A program made the translations under genes and the position numbers. From Bacillota bacterium (GTDB lineage: Bacteria; Bacillota; Clostridia; Lachnospirales; Lachnospiraceae), in NCBI GenBank assembly GCA_023409535.1, contig JAEYGZ010000046.1, positions 124,001 through 188,000 of the forward strand: 64,000 bases of DNA, given 5' to 3'. How positions within the stretch are numbered: the stretch's first letter is position 1; each line of letters opens with the position of its first letter. The notes under the pieces were generated by a model. It saw only the letters and a list, made by a program, of their open reading frames with translations. It was not told where the DNA came from and searched no databases. Shown here in pieces: positions 8,262-17,607 of this stretch.

Positions 8262-8840
8262 ATGATGAAATTATGCTTTGATTATATCAAACTGATAAAA
8301 AGGAAAATCCGCAGAGATTATATATATGCTGTCTTTTCCATTATAACAAATTATATTGCCATTACCGTATGCAGCATTGTAATTGATAATATCTTTCTTA
8401 TGATTAATACGGATATTTATGGTCTGGCCCACCTTAAGGGAAGTCTGCAGGCGATCTTATTAATATCAGGCTGTACGTTCATCGGGAAGCAGTATTATGA
8501 TATTATGCGGCTGAATACGGTGGAATACAGTTTCTTACGTGCGATGGGAGAGACCAATCATTACATAAGAAGATTAAGTGCAGTTCGAATTGCGTTATTT
8601 CCAATCACTATTTTGCTGGGAGTGTTTTTCGGATTTTATTGTACGAAGATTATTGTGGATATGCTGGCGGGATTTGTCGTCAGCTCCTTTCTTCTGCATA
8701 TGGTAGAATCCATTAATACATTTTTAGTTGTAACAACCTTCATATGTTTTATTATCCTGTTCATTGGTATTTATCATGATAAAAGGGGAAAAAAAAGGCA
8801 GAGGGTAAAGCTGCTGCTGGAGTTTACAATTGTGAGATAA
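8262..8840 (+). CDS. Stand-alone FtsX-like membrane protein
   Basis: A 192-residue protein with four predicted membrane segments (about 20-45, 60-75, 105-130 and 145-170) and a short basic C-terminus. Between helices two and three lies EYSFLRAMGETNHYIRRL, which resembles the cytoplasmic helix of FtsX/MacB-type ABC permeases (the RAMG..R.I motif). It thus looks like a single FtsX domain without the large extracytoplasmic domain and without an adjacent ATPase gene. RBS AGAGGTG precedes the ATG at 8262 (the second ATG at 8265 is equally possible). It may be a degraded permease or a half-size partner for an ATPase elsewhere. A 7-codon ORF with good RBS at 8852-8875 could be the remnant of a former downstream gene. 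Confidence 0.6.
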   Translation: MMKLCFDYIKLIKRKIRRDYIYAVFSIITNYIAITVCSIVIDNIFLMINTDIYGLAHLKGSLQAILLISGCTFIGKQYYDIMRLNTVEYSFLRAMGETNHYIRRLSAVRIALFPITILLGVFFGFYCTKIIVDMLAGFVVSSFLLHMVESINTFLVVTTFICFIILFIGIYHDKRGKKRQRVKLLLEFTIVR

Positions 8841-9080
8841 AAAGGAGAGAGATGCCGTTTTACGATAGCGAATAAAAGTAAAGTTTTTGATGCTACACAA
8901 AACAGTTGTTATAGACCATATTTTATTCATTATATACGTATGTTCCTATCTTACTTTATACGTACCAATCAAAGTAATATCTGTAAACAACCTATGGAAA
9001 AGTATACAAATGCCGCCGGGTAAAGAATTCTATGATATGCTCCCTTTGAAGTCCTTTGAAGTAGACGGCAGAAGTAAATG

Positions 9081-10133
9081 TCAATCATTTTGATGCAATA
9101 ACTGCATATAAAATGTTGATTCAATTTCACACCATTTTTTTTTTCTCCTGTTTTCTCCAAATGACATATGCGGACCGTGAACAGCATAACCCGATTTTTC
9201 CGGCAACCATTCGGACGGAAAACAATAAGTACCCTTATCTGTTTTATACGTATCAAAATATTCCAGCAATGATTGAAACCACTTTGTTTGTATAGCGATT
9301 GGATATTTTGAAATAATCAGTGCAAAAAAAATAAGCTTAGGAACATTTCCTTTATCTATATATTCCTTAATATTATGCCATCCGGGAAATTTTGCGTCCC
9401 ATCCCATGCCATGATATCTATTATGACCCATGATCACGATGCCATAACCATCCTCAATCAAATCATTGTAATCGTCGCATGCGATATAACGTATAACGCT
9501 GTCCACTTTCGCATTTATCTGCAGGTCATGAAATTCATACAACTTATATAAGCCGTATAAGTCATAGATCATAGGATAGTGGAATGTATCGGTATTATGC
9601 TCGTGATTAAAAAATTCCGGCTTTATCACTTTTTTGCTTTTCCATATGGTCGGGATACCCGCAAGCTTGGCCCTCTCGGCATCACTTACATAAATGTCAT
9701 AGCGGCTTTGGTTTGTAAAGCGATATAATAAATCAAGTTTTTCCAAGAAATATTTCAAAATGGGATCATCATCAAAACCTGCTGCAATGAACATGCTTGC
9801 CGTTAATAAACTTGCAGCTGTCTGGAAACTATCCAAATAGAAGCCAGCAGCCCGCCTTACTTCGTCAAAGCCTGCGTGCAGGCCCAAATGCAGGATTTTA
9901 AACAGCGCGTTTTCAAAATTATAATCACGGGCTCCATGTATCATCCAACGGTGTTGTGGAGGTGTTTCAGGCTTAAGGTTCTTCAACCAACGGGAAACAT
10001 CAGGATGACTAAGCAAGTCATTTATGAGAGCGTTAGCGTCGTATTCTCTGCGCAACATTTCCCTTAACACTCTGTAACGAATGGGTGTATCCGCATTTTC
10101 TAGTAACCATTCACAAACATCTGTGCTAACCAT
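9081..10133 (-). CDS. Conserved-looking protein of unknown function, helical repeat/toroid type
   Basis: A 350-residue cytoplasmic protein with no signal peptide or membrane helix. The N-terminus (CEWLLENADTPIRYRVLREM) and alternating helical pattern suggest an alpha/alpha-toroid or HEAT-like helical fold, as seen in many uncharacterised clostridial proteins. Aromatic and histidine-rich stretches occur at GHNRYHGMGWDAKFPGW. I recognise no catalytic motif with confidence. The start at 10133 is supported by GGGAGGT seven nt upstream. It stands alone, convergent with the FtsX-like gene, so context gives no function. Confidence 0.7.
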   Translation of the reverse strand: MVSTDVCEWLLENADTPIRYRVLREMLRREYDANALINDLLSHPDVSRWLKNLKPETPPQHRWMIHGARDYNFENALFKILHLGLHAGFDEVRRAAGFYLDSFQTAASLLTASMFIAAGFDDDPILKYFLEKLDLLYRFTNQSRYDIYVSDAERAKLAGIPTIWKSKKVIKPEFFNHEHNTDTFHYPMIYDLYGLYKLYEFHDLQINAKVDSVIRYIACDDYNDLIEDGYGIVIMGHNRYHGMGWDAKFPGWHNIKEYIDKGNVPKLIFFALIISKYPIAIQTKWFQSLLEYFDTYKTDKGTYCFPSEWLPEKSGYAVHGPHMSFGENRRKKKWCEIESTFYMQLLHQND

Positions 10134-10364
10134 TATGTTTACCTCCCTACTAATATAAATTTTACTCGATGCCTATTTGTTTGGCATATATAGGAATTAT
10201 ATAAAATTGTGTAATAATTTACAATATAATTTTAGGATCTTCTATTAATAATAAAAGCTATAAACCGAATGCAGAACAGGTTCAGGGTTGACATCCGGGG
10301 TATAATCAGGCATTATAATAATGATAAATTAACTAATCTGATCATTACAAAGAAGGATAAAAGC

Positions 10365-11006
10365 ATGATGATTGACAGTATAATATTTGATATGGACGGA
10401 ACCTTATGGGACTCAACGAAGGAAGTGGCAGTCGCCTTTAATGAGGTTCTCAGAGAACGGTATCCGGAAGTGAAGGAGGTTGTTACTGCGCAGCGGCTGC
10501 AGGGATTGTTCGGATTACCGTTGGATGAGATTGCCGTGAAGCTTTATGAAAGCGTTCCCGAGGAACATGCAATTAAGGTAATGCAGGAGTGCTGCGAATA
10601 TGAATGCGGGTATCTTGCGAAGCATGGGGCTGCGTTGTATGATGGGCTGGAGCGTAACCTGAAGCTCCTGTCAGAGCAATATAAACTTTTTATCGTAAGC
10701 AATTGCCAGGAGGGTTATATACAATGCTTCTTTCAGGCAAATCCCCACCTGGAGAAGTACTTTACCGACTATGAATATCCGGGCCGTACCGGTAAATTCA
10801 AGGCGGATAATATCAGGCTGGTGGTAGAGCGCAACGGGCTGAAAGCCCCGGTCTATGTGGGGGATACCCAGGGAGATGCCAATGCCTGCAAAGAAGCCGG
10901 AGTACCCTTTATCTTCGCGCGATATGGTTTTGGAGATGTAAAAGAGTATGACGGAGTGATAGATTCCTATGATGATCTAGTGAAATTAATTGCCGGTAAG
11001 CATTGA
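10365..11006 (+). CDS. HAD-superfamily hydrolase (phosphoglycolate phosphatase-like)
   Basis: A 213-residue phosphatase of the HAD superfamily, probably acting on a small phosphorylated metabolite. Motif I is FDMDGTLWDS with nucleophile Asp10. Motif II is the serine of FIVSNC, followed by a lysine after the cap, and motif III/IV is VYVGDTQGDA. The four-helix cap between motifs I and II matches subfamily IA. The start is placed at ATG 10365 (or the adjacent ATG at 10368), after AAGGA. An in-frame ATG at 10269 would add 32 residues that do not look like the family. It is monocistronic, ends in its own hairpin, and its substrate cannot be told. Confidence 0.85.
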   Translation: MMIDSIIFDMDGTLWDSTKEVAVAFNEVLRERYPEVKEVVTAQRLQGLFGLPLDEIAVKLYESVPEEHAIKVMQECCEYECGYLAKHGAALYDGLERNLKLLSEQYKLFIVSNCQEGYIQCFFQANPHLEKYFTDYEYPGRTGKFKADNIRLVVERNGLKAPVYVGDTQGDANACKEAGVPFIFARYGFGDVKEYDGVIDSYDDLVKLIAGKH

Positions 11007-11020
11007 CTTTTACCGGCAAT
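10989..11020 (+). terminator. Hairpin terminator of the HAD gene
   Basis: ATTGCCGGTAA at 10989-10999 pairs perfectly with 11010-11020 (11 bp, loop 10 nt). The loop contains the stop codon, and ATTTATATAT follows. Confidence 0.65.
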
Positions 11021-11116
11021 ATTTATATATTGGAAGAGATAAGTTTTATTGATAACTGCAGATGATTAAATGGCTCCGTTCATTTGAAATCTGACGATGA
11101 AATAGGAAGTGAATTT

Positions 11117-12121
11117 ATGCTGGATGGCAAAAAATCATTATTTAGCGGAATGCAGGCTACCGGAACCCTTACCCTGGGCAATTACCTTGGGGCACTGAAG
11201 AATTGGGTAACATTTCAGGAGGAGTACGAGACCTTTTATTGTGTTGTTGATATGCATTCCATTACAGTCCGCCAGGACCCGGCAGAGTTACGAAGAAGAG
11301 CAAGGGCACTTCTTACTCTGTATATTGCGGCAGGGCTTGATCCCGAAAAAAACTGTATCTATTATCAATCCCATGTATCGGCACATGCGGAATTGAGCTG
11401 GATCCTGAATTGCTTTACCTATATGGGCGAATTAAACCGTATGACACAGTTTAAGGACAAATCTGCAAAGCATGCGGACAACATCAATGCCGGATTATAT
11501 ACTTATCCTGTTCTGATGGCGGCGGATATCCTGTTATTCCAATCCGACATTGTCCCTGTCGGCGTGGATCAGAAGCAGCATATTGAAATAGCAAGAGACA
11601 TTGCGGAGCGTTTTAACGGCATTTACGGCGATGTATTTACCATACCGGAGCCATATTTTGGAAAGCAGGGCACGAAGATCATGAGCCTTCAGGAGCCGGA
11701 GAAGAAAATGTCCAAATCCGATGAGAATGCCAATGCTACCATTTATTTAATGGATGATAAGGATACGGTCATCCGTAAGTTTAAGAGAGCGGTTACCGAT
11801 TCGGATAACAGTATCCGGTATACAGATGAAAAGCCCGGCATAAAGAATTTAATTGAGATCTACTGTGTTGCCACCGGTAAGACAGTTGCCGAGACAGAGC
11901 AGGAGTTTGTAAATGCAGGCTACGGCGATTTCAAGCTTGCTGTAGGAGAAGCAGTTGCAGATCTGCTGAAGCCTCTTCAGGATAGATATTACAGCCTTGA
12001 AAAAGATAAGGAGTTTATTGACGGTATTATTAAGACCAATGCCGAGAAAGCAAATTATTATGCTGCCAAGACGCTTCGCAAGGTTCAGAAAAAAGTAGGC
12101 TTTCCGGAGCGCATCAGATAG
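11117..12121 (+). CDS. trpS: Tryptophanyl-tRNA synthetase
   Basis: Charges tRNA-Trp with tryptophan in the cytoplasm. The 334-residue class I synthetase has the HIGH-like motif as GNYLG (about 21-25) and the KMSKS loop at 197-201, with family segments TFYCVVDMHS and VPVGVDQKQHIE. The ATG at 11117 follows AGGAAGTG; an upstream ATG at 11084 would add 11 residues and lacks a site. The length is normal. No T-box leader is visible in the 110 nt upstream. The dehydrogenase gene begins 47 nt downstream, so the two may be co-transcribed, although no functional link is apparent. Confidence 0.95.
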   Translation: MLDGKKSLFSGMQATGTLTLGNYLGALKNWVTFQEEYETFYCVVDMHSITVRQDPAELRRRARALLTLYIAAGLDPEKNCIYYQSHVSAHAELSWILNCFTYMGELNRMTQFKDKSAKHADNINAGLYTYPVLMAADILLFQSDIVPVGVDQKQHIEIARDIAERFNGIYGDVFTIPEPYFGKQGTKIMSLQEPEKKMSKSDENANATIYLMDDKDTVIRKFKRAVTDSDNSIRYTDEKPGIKNLIEIYCVATGKTVAETEQEFVNAGYGDFKLAVGEAVADLLKPLQDRYYSLEKDKEFIDGIIKTNAEKANYYAAKTLRKVQKKVGFPERIR

Positions 12122-12168
12122 AATTAACGGACCGTCATGTGACAATCAGATGGAAAGGAACTAAGAAA

Positions 12169-13128
12169 ATGAAAATTGTACTGCTTGAAACAGATACCCT
12201 TGGAAGTGATGTGGATTTATCGATATTTTATCGTTTGGGAGAAGTGGTGAAATACCCATGCTCCGTACCGGAAGAGAATGCAGAGCGTATTAAGGATGCG
12301 GATGTCATTATTGTAAATAAAGTACCCATGAATGAGGCAACTTTATCAAAGGCTGAGAAGTTAAAGCTGATCTGCATCACAGCAACCGGTACTAATATTG
12401 TGGATTTCAATTATACCAATAGCAGGGGGATTGCGGTAGCAAATGTAAAGGGCTACTCTACCCAATCCGTCATCCAGCATACTTTTGCTTTGTTTTTTTA
12501 TGTCTATGAAAAGCTGAGCTATTATGATCAATTTGTAAAATCGGGAGATTACATCCGTTCTGATATCTTCAGTCACTTCTCGGTTAAATTTCATGAGCTG
12601 GCCGGTAAGACCTGGGGTATTATCGGACTTGGGGAGATCGGCAGGGGAGTAGCGCAGGTAGCAAAGCTCTTCGGCTGCCATATCCTGTATTATTCCACCT
12701 CCGGTAAGAACAGTAATCCGGATTACCAACAGGTGGACATGGACACGTTACTGAAGGAATCAGACGTAGTGTCCATCCATGCACCCCTTAATGACAGGAC
12801 CAATAACCTGATTGGGGAAGCGCAGCTTCACAGGATGAAGAAGGATGCCATTCTCCTTAATCTGGGAAGAGGACCTATCGTAAATGAGAAGGCATTGGCC
12901 CAGGCTTTAAAGGAGAATATCATCGGAGGAGCAGGCCTTGACGTACTCACGGCAGAGCCTATGGCAGCAGATAATCCTTTATATGAGATTCAGGACAGCA
13001 GGAAGCTGATCATCACACCTCATATTGCATGGGCTACTGTGGAAGCAAGACAGAGAGTAGTGGAAGAGGTTCATAAGAATATTGTCGCTTTCTTAAACCA
13101 TGAAGAGAGAAATATTGTAAGGCAATAA
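12169..13128 (+). CDS. D-isomer 2-hydroxyacid dehydrogenase
   Basis: A 319-residue NAD-dependent oxidoreductase that interconverts a 2-keto acid and a D-2-hydroxy acid. The Rossmann motif GLGEIGRG lies near residue 153, and the catalytic Arg, Glu and His occur as NLGRGPIV, LTAEP and TPHIAWAT. The set resembles glycerate/hydroxypyruvate or D-lactate dehydrogenases; which substrate is used cannot be told. The start at 12169 follows GGAAAGGA; an upstream in-frame ATG at 12139 lacks a site. It follows trpS by 47 nt and is followed by a terminator-like structure. Confidence 0.88.
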   Translation: MKIVLLETDTLGSDVDLSIFYRLGEVVKYPCSVPEENAERIKDADVIIVNKVPMNEATLSKAEKLKLICITATGTNIVDFNYTNSRGIAVANVKGYSTQSVIQHTFALFFYVYEKLSYYDQFVKSGDYIRSDIFSHFSVKFHELAGKTWGIIGLGEIGRGVAQVAKLFGCHILYYSTSGKNSNPDYQQVDMDTLLKESDVVSIHAPLNDRTNNLIGEAQLHRMKKDAILLNLGRGPIVNEKALAQALKENIIGGAGLDVLTAEPMAADNPLYEIQDSRKLIITPHIAWATVEARQRVVEEVHKNIVAFLNHEERNIVRQ

Positions 13129-13146
13129 TCAGTATAAGTCAGATTT

Positions 13147-13233
13147 AAGGAGTCACTTGATATCGAACGGGATTCTGAATGTTAGTCTCAAATAACATTT
13201 AGAGGCGCGCTTCCTATGCTGTGGCTCCTTTTT
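13147..13233 (+). terminator. Terminator-like structure after the hydroxyacid dehydrogenase gene
   Basis: AAGGAGTCAC at 13147-13156 pairs with GTGGCTCCTT at 13221-13230 (one G-T pair) and is followed by TTTTTG. The enclosed 64 nt contain a smaller dyad, AATGTTA with TAACATT. It is unusually long for a simple terminator, so a branched leader or attenuator is possible. Confidence 0.45.
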
Positions 13234-13298
13234 GTTTACTAATTAATGCCGGCTATGATATAATCCTATCATAGGAAATAACTGTGGAGGGCAGAAAA

Positions 13299-14180
13299 AT
13301 GGATAAGAATAAAAAAGCTGTGATTGTTTTTGTATGTATCATTTTGCTTGTAAACCTTTGGACAACAATGTCAATGAAAGCGCAAATCAGAGATCTGAGA
13401 AGCCAGTTGAGCCAGACCCAGGGGCAGCTATATAATATAATCAATAATACCAGTCAGGAAATCAATAGCCTCAGGCAGGATGTGCTAGACAAAATCGGAC
13501 AGGGCAACAGCCTGCTGTCGTCCTATCATACGGATATCGGCTATAAGAACGGACAGCTGGAGTGCACCGTAAATGTTGTTCCCAAAGAAATAAATGCAGG
13601 TGAACTTGTCTATCTGTCAATCGGCGGCGAGAAAAAGGAAGCAACCTCTTTCAATGGATCCGATTACACGGCGACCTTTCAGTTTGCGAAAGCCAAGAGT
13701 ATTGTTCCTGTTGTTACCTTTGAGGCAACGACAGGTGTCAGGCAGGAAACGTTACCGGAGCTTACACTTGATGAGTATTTCTCATTGAGCTTTGACGGTA
13801 ATCTGATCATACAGGAGAACAATAAGGCATTACTGACGTTATCAGTTTATTCCATGACAGAGGATACCTTATTCCTGCTGGAAGGACCTCCTACCGCAGT
13901 TGCAATTATTAAGGATGTAACCTCAGGAGCGGAGCTTGAGCGGGTGGCTATGCAGCCGTCGAATGCTGAGGGGGAATGGCAGAAGCTCATTACTTATCAG
14001 ACCGACCTAAGTAAATACGCTGAAAAAGAAGGCTCGTATTCCATATCAGTTGATCTGACAACGAAAGGCGGCCTTCTCTACAATACTGTGATAGCATCCA
14101 TTCAGAAGAACTCAGAGCAAAGCACTAATACAAATGCATCCAATTCCGGTACCTCAGGTGTATTAATGCCGGTATGGTAG
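13299..14180 (+). CDS. Membrane-anchored protein with coiled-coil stalk, unknown function
   Basis: A 293-residue protein with one N-terminal membrane anchor (about 7-25), a heptad-like coiled-coil (about 26-65, rich in Q, L, S and N) and an extracytoplasmic beta-rich region. The tail (SEQSTNTNASNSGTSG) is a low-complexity Ser/Asn/Thr stretch. No catalytic motif is visible. The ATG at 13299 follows GGAGGG. It is convergent with the S41-type gene, whose stop lies 7 nt away. The function is unknown; a cell-envelope scaffold or sensor partner is a guess. Confidence 0.75.
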   Translation: MDKNKKAVIVFVCIILLVNLWTTMSMKAQIRDLRSQLSQTQGQLYNIINNTSQEINSLRQDVLDKIGQGNSLLSSYHTDIGYKNGQLECTVNVVPKEINAGELVYLSIGGEKKEATSFNGSDYTATFQFAKAKSIVPVVTFEATTGVRQETLPELTLDEYFSLSFDGNLIIQENNKALLTLSVYSMTEDTLFLLEGPPTAVAIIKDVTSGAELERVAMQPSNAEGEWQKLITYQTDLSKYAEKEGSYSISVDLTTKGGLLYNTVIASIQKNSEQSTNTNASNSGTSGVLMPVW

Positions 14181-14183
14181 GAT

Positions 14184-14202
14184 AATATCAATTTTTGATA
14201 TT
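14184..14202. terminator. Short AT-rich bidirectional hairpin
   Basis: AATATCAA (14184-14191) and TTGATATT (14195-14202) form an 8-bp stem with loop TTT between two convergent genes. It is weak and overlaps the S41-type stop codon. Confidence 0.3.
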
Positions 14203-15528
14203 CAGTTTATTCTGCAGCGCCTGTAATTCAGGATCCACGCCGTTGATAAAATCCTCCAAGGTGTGGGTGACCTGAAGGTCGGGCAGAAGAGGATTGATTC
14301 CCAGGTTGGTAGGCTCAAAGAATTTTACACAGTACGTTACAATTAGGCCTGAATGAGGTAGATGAAAGCTTTTTACCTCACCATAGCCATTCGCGCTGCC
14401 CCCGGTGGCGGTACCGATTAATGCAGCCTTTGCATTCTGCCGGAGATCAATGGCATTCAGAATACCGGAGGAGAAAGTATCTTCCCCGATAAAGGTATAT
14501 AACCTGTCCCCGGTTTTATTATACTTTTTTAATTCCTTAATCAACGGATTGAGAATAGCCGAGTTACCGCCGCTGTTATACCGAAGATCCACCACGCAAT
14601 ATTTACTTTTCTCTAACAAGGGCTTGACTTCCTGCACAAAATTCTTCATGGACTGGTTTGGATCCTCAAAGCATTGATTGTATTGTATGAACAGAATATC
14701 ACCGATGTTCCGGCAACTGTAATAGTTATCCTCCGGGTAGGTAATCGCTTTCTTATATTCGATCATTGCTATGTCTTCCTGTTTGAATTCCGTTAAGGCA
14801 ATGGCAGAAAGCGTAATCGCTTTATGCTCTGCATCCTTGGATAATTCAAGCGTCAGGGAGCTATCCGTGATAATTCCCGCATAATATAACATATTCCATA
14901 TAGCAATCCGGCTCATCAGCTGTGCTTCCAGCCAGACCTCAGTATCATGTGAAATATACGGACTTAATTTCCGGATAAGCTCATCTTTGGTGAAACCGGA
15001 AATCTTATCAACCTTCCATCCGATATAATCTGCATATTTTTTACTAACCCCGCCCAGATACCATACATTTTCAAAGCTTAAGATGCCATAGGGGAATACA
15101 TAATAAGGAATGTCCTGCGAGTTACTTAGTGTGACCCCGGAGTGAGATTCACCGATGAGTGCAACTAAACGGGTCAATTCATAATAAAACTGATCGATAT
15201 TCATGCCTTCCAGATGATTTTTTAACACGTCCACAGCAATGTGAAAATTCTCTTTGGAGATGTTATGGTATGGATTGATATGCCTGGTTTCAATCCCGGT
15301 GATTAATGCATCCAGATCCTCTTTCCTTTCTTCCTGTGAGATGACCTTAAGGTTGTAGCCTTCAGGATAGTTCACCGGATCCTGGGGGATAACATAATCC
15401 TGAACAAGGTCAGTTCCCTGTTCAGAGGAAACTCTCTGAAAGGTCGGCAATTTGTAATACTTGGTGGTACAGCCTGTGAATATAAGGAGAATGCAAAAAA
15501 AGGTGATACATAGATATTTTTTCTTCAT
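14188..15528 (-). CDS. S41-family peptidase-like lipoprotein
   Basis: A 446-residue secreted lipoprotein. The signal peptide ends in lipobox LIFTGC. The C-terminal half matches the tail-specific protease (S41) core: VDLRYNSGGNS, then TFSSGILNAI with the probable nucleophile serine, then GTATGGSANGYGEV. No PDZ domain is evident; the N-terminal half is a helical region seen in clostridial S41 lipoproteins. The start at 15528 has GGAGGA eight nt upstream, whereas an ATG at 15567 would put basic residues before the signal. It likely processes peptides at the outer face of the membrane. The catalytic lysine could not be assigned with certainty. Confidence 0.82.
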   Translation of the reverse strand: MKKKYLCITFFCILLIFTGCTTKYYKLPTFQRVSSEQGTDLVQDYVIPQDPVNYPEGYNLKVISQEERKEDLDALITGIETRHINPYHNISKENFHIAVDVLKNHLEGMNIDQFYYELTRLVALIGESHSGVTLSNSQDIPYYVFPYGILSFENVWYLGGVSKKYADYIGWKVDKISGFTKDELIRKLSPYISHDTEVWLEAQLMSRIAIWNMLYYAGIITDSSLTLELSKDAEHKAITLSAIALTEFKQEDIAMIEYKKAITYPEDNYYSCRNIGDILFIQYNQCFEDPNQSMKNFVQEVKPLLEKSKYCVVDLRYNSGGNSAILNPLIKELKKYNKTGDRLYTFIGEDTFSSGILNAIDLRQNAKAALIGTATGGSANGYGEVKSFHLPHSGLIVTYCVKFFEPTNLGINPLLPDLQVTHTLEDFINGVDPELQALQNKLNIKN

Positions 15529-15649
15529 AGGTTTCCTCCGCGATTGATTTTTGTGAATTTCTCCCATTATATACCAACACGAAAAAAATAGAAATGATGT
15601 ATTGATTAGAAAAAGATAATAATTAAGTTATATTGGATCAATATAAAAA

Positions 15650-15680
15650 GAATCACCGGAGAAGGCTTCTCTGGTGATTC
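15650..15680 (-). terminator. Terminator of the potABCD operon
   Basis: A 14-bp stem with one G-T pair (15650-15663 with 15667-15680) and a 3-nt loop. Read on the minus strand it is followed by TTTTTATAT, just beyond the potD stop. Confidence 0.85.
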
Positions 15681-15698
15681 TTGAAAGGATTTATATTA

Positions 15699-16745
15699 TT
15701 AGTCTGATTTCACTTCGTTCCACTTATCGGTATATAACGCTTCGATGTCTGCGCCAAGGTAGCGGAAGGTCTTGCAACGATCCAGTATGGACTGGTCAGG
15801 GAAAGCAACCGGGCTATCCTTGATATCCGGATCGGAAATCATCGCTCTTGCAGCAGAATTGGGAGTAGAATAAGTGATATACTCGAAGTTCTTAAGCGCA
15901 ATATCAGCGTCACACATATAGTTGATAAAGGTTTCCGCATTCTCTTTATTCTTAGCATTCTTTGGAATTGCCCAGCCATCGATCCAGACATTGGAGCCTT
16001 CCTTCGGAACCACATATTCCAGATCCGGATTTTCTCTCTTTGTAAAAATAGCTTCTCCGGAGTAAATAACGCCAAGTGCAGCTTCTCCGCCGATCATCTT
16101 ATCCCTTACCTGATCCACAACATAAGCCTGAACCAGAGGATATTGCTTCTGAAGCAGCTGTTTTGCTTCTTCCAGCTGGGCCTCATCCGTACTGTTTAAG
16201 TCATAGCCGAGATAGGTGAGAGCAATACCGAAAGCATCGCGAACGCTGTCAATCATCAGGATGTTACCGGAATATTTCTCGTCAAAGATGGCACCCCAGC
16301 TGTCGATAGGCTCATCGACCATAGTTTTATTGTAAAGAACACCTACGGTTCCCCAGCAGTAAGGTACACTGTATTTGTTTTCGGGATCAAATTCCCTGGC
16401 ACTCTTAAGATATGCGGGATCAATATTGGAGATATTGGGAAGCTTGCTGAAATCGAGCTCAGTCAACAGATCTTCCTCTATCATTTTTTGTATCATATAG
16501 TCGGAGGGGCATACGACATCATATTGAACGGCTCCGGCCTTAATCTTTGCATACATATCCTCGTTCGCGTCAAATTCTTCGTATACCACCTTAATACCGG
16601 TCTCTTCCTCGAAGGAATCAATAACATCGGGATCAATATATTCACCCCAGTTGTAAACATAGACCTTTTCGCTTTCCTTCTGGGCACAGCCGGTGAAGGC
16701 GAAGGCGAAAACCAGAAGGATACAACCAATCACAATTTTCTTCAT
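15699..16745 (-). CDS. potD: Spermidine/putrescine ABC transporter, substrate-binding lipoprotein
   Basis: Extracytoplasmic receptor of the polyamine importer. The 348-residue protein starts with a lipoprotein signal (lipobox AFTGC) followed by the PotD fold, including VYVYNWGEYIDP and CPSDYMIQ near the N-terminus. The acidic and aromatic residues that bind polyamine amines are present (YSGEA, NVWIDGWAIPKNA). ATG 16745 is chosen because AAGGAG sits 7 nt upstream. It is the last gene of XRE-potA-potB-potC-potD, separated from potC by 73 nt, and is closed by a strong terminator. Confidence 0.93.
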   Translation of the reverse strand: MKKIVIGCILLVFAFAFTGCAQKESEKVYVYNWGEYIDPDVIDSFEEETGIKVVYEEFDANEDMYAKIKAGAVQYDVVCPSDYMIQKMIEEDLLTELDFSKLPNISNIDPAYLKSAREFDPENKYSVPYCWGTVGVLYNKTMVDEPIDSWGAIFDEKYSGNILMIDSVRDAFGIALTYLGYDLNSTDEAQLEEAKQLLQKQYPLVQAYVVDQVRDKMIGGEAALGVIYSGEAIFTKRENPDLEYVVPKEGSNVWIDGWAIPKNAKNKENAETFINYMCDADIALKNFEYITYSTPNSAARAMISDPDIKDSPVAFPDQSILDRCKTFRYLGADIEALYTDKWNEVKSD

Positions 16746-16818
16746 TTTCATTCTCCTTTTTCCTTGATATTGTTGCATATCGATTTATACTCAATAGCTT
16801 TTCGTTGCCTTAACGATG

Positions 16819-17607
16819 CTACAGCTTTCGCACAGGTGCATTTTTACCGGCGTTTCTGCGGTTGATAAAGATCAGTAACAGTAAAACCGTAAGAAACATT
16901 AATGTGGACAATGCATAAATCTCCGGTTTGATTCCCTTGCGAACCTCGGTATAGATTTTAGTGGAGAGGGTATTGACCTCCGGTCCCTTGGTAAAATAGG
17001 TGATTACAAAGTCGTCCAGGGACATGGTAAAGGATAAGAAATACCCTGATAATACACCAGGGAAGATATCCGGTAAAATCACCCTGAAAAATGCATGGAA
17101 AGGAGAGGCTCCCAAATCCTGCGCAGCCTCAAAGGTATGAGGATTAAGCTGCCTGAGCTTTGGCATAACGCTCAGAATCACATAGGGAATATTGAAGGTG
17201 ATATGGGACAATAGTACGCTGGTAAAACCAAGGGTATAATTGATTGCCACAAATACCAGCATCAGGGAGATACCGGTTACAATATCGGCATTCAGCATAG
17301 GGATATTGGTGACCCCCATCATAATCACGCGCGGTGTCTTTTTCATGCTGTTGATCGCAAGCGCTGCGGCAGTACCGAGCACGGTGGCAATGAGTGCGGA
17401 GGTAAATGCGATGATCAGTGTGGTAGTAAGTGCCGACATGATATCATCGTTATGAAAGAGCTCCTGATACCAGTGCAGGGTGAATCCGCCCCACTTTGCC
17501 CGGGATTTTGAAGCATTGAAGGAAAGGATAATCAGGATTAAAATCGGTGCATACAGGAACAAAAGTATGATTCCGATGTAGGCCTTGCTGAGAATACGCT
17601 TTACCAT
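16819..17607 (-). CDS. potC: Spermidine/putrescine ABC transporter permease
   Basis: A 262-residue inner-membrane permease with six helices. The EAA loop that docks on PotA is EAAQDLGASPFHAFFRVILP, the consensus for this family. With PotB it forms the channel for polyamine import. Its ATG overlaps the end of potB by 7 nt, consistent with translational coupling. The C-terminus ends in a short basic cytoplasmic tail. Confidence 0.93.
   Translation of the reverse strand: MVKRILSKAYIGIILLFLYAPILILIILSFNASKSRAKWGGFTLHWYQELFHNDDIMSALTTTLIIAFTSALIATVLGTAAALAINSMKKTPRVIMMGVTNIPMLNADIVTGISLMLVFVAINYTLGFTSVLLSHITFNIPYVILSVMPKLRQLNPHTFEAAQDLGASPFHAFFRVILPDIFPGVLSGYFLSFTMSLDDFVITYFTKGPEVNTLSTKIYTEVRKGIKPEIYALSTLMFLTVLLLLIFINRRNAGKNAPVRKL

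Noticed and set aside
8852..8875. 7-codon ORF with AAAGGAGAG before it
   Set aside because: Too short to annotate as a gene; probably the remnant of a lost gene. Mentioned with the FtsX-like protein only.
8887..9093. 68-codon open frame after the FtsX-like gene
   Set aside because: No ribosome site, composition unlike a protein, and it runs into the 3' end of the opposite gene.
11007..11116. T-box leader before trpS
   Set aside because: The 110-nt gap is too short and lacks the T-box core sequence and a terminator/antiterminator pair.
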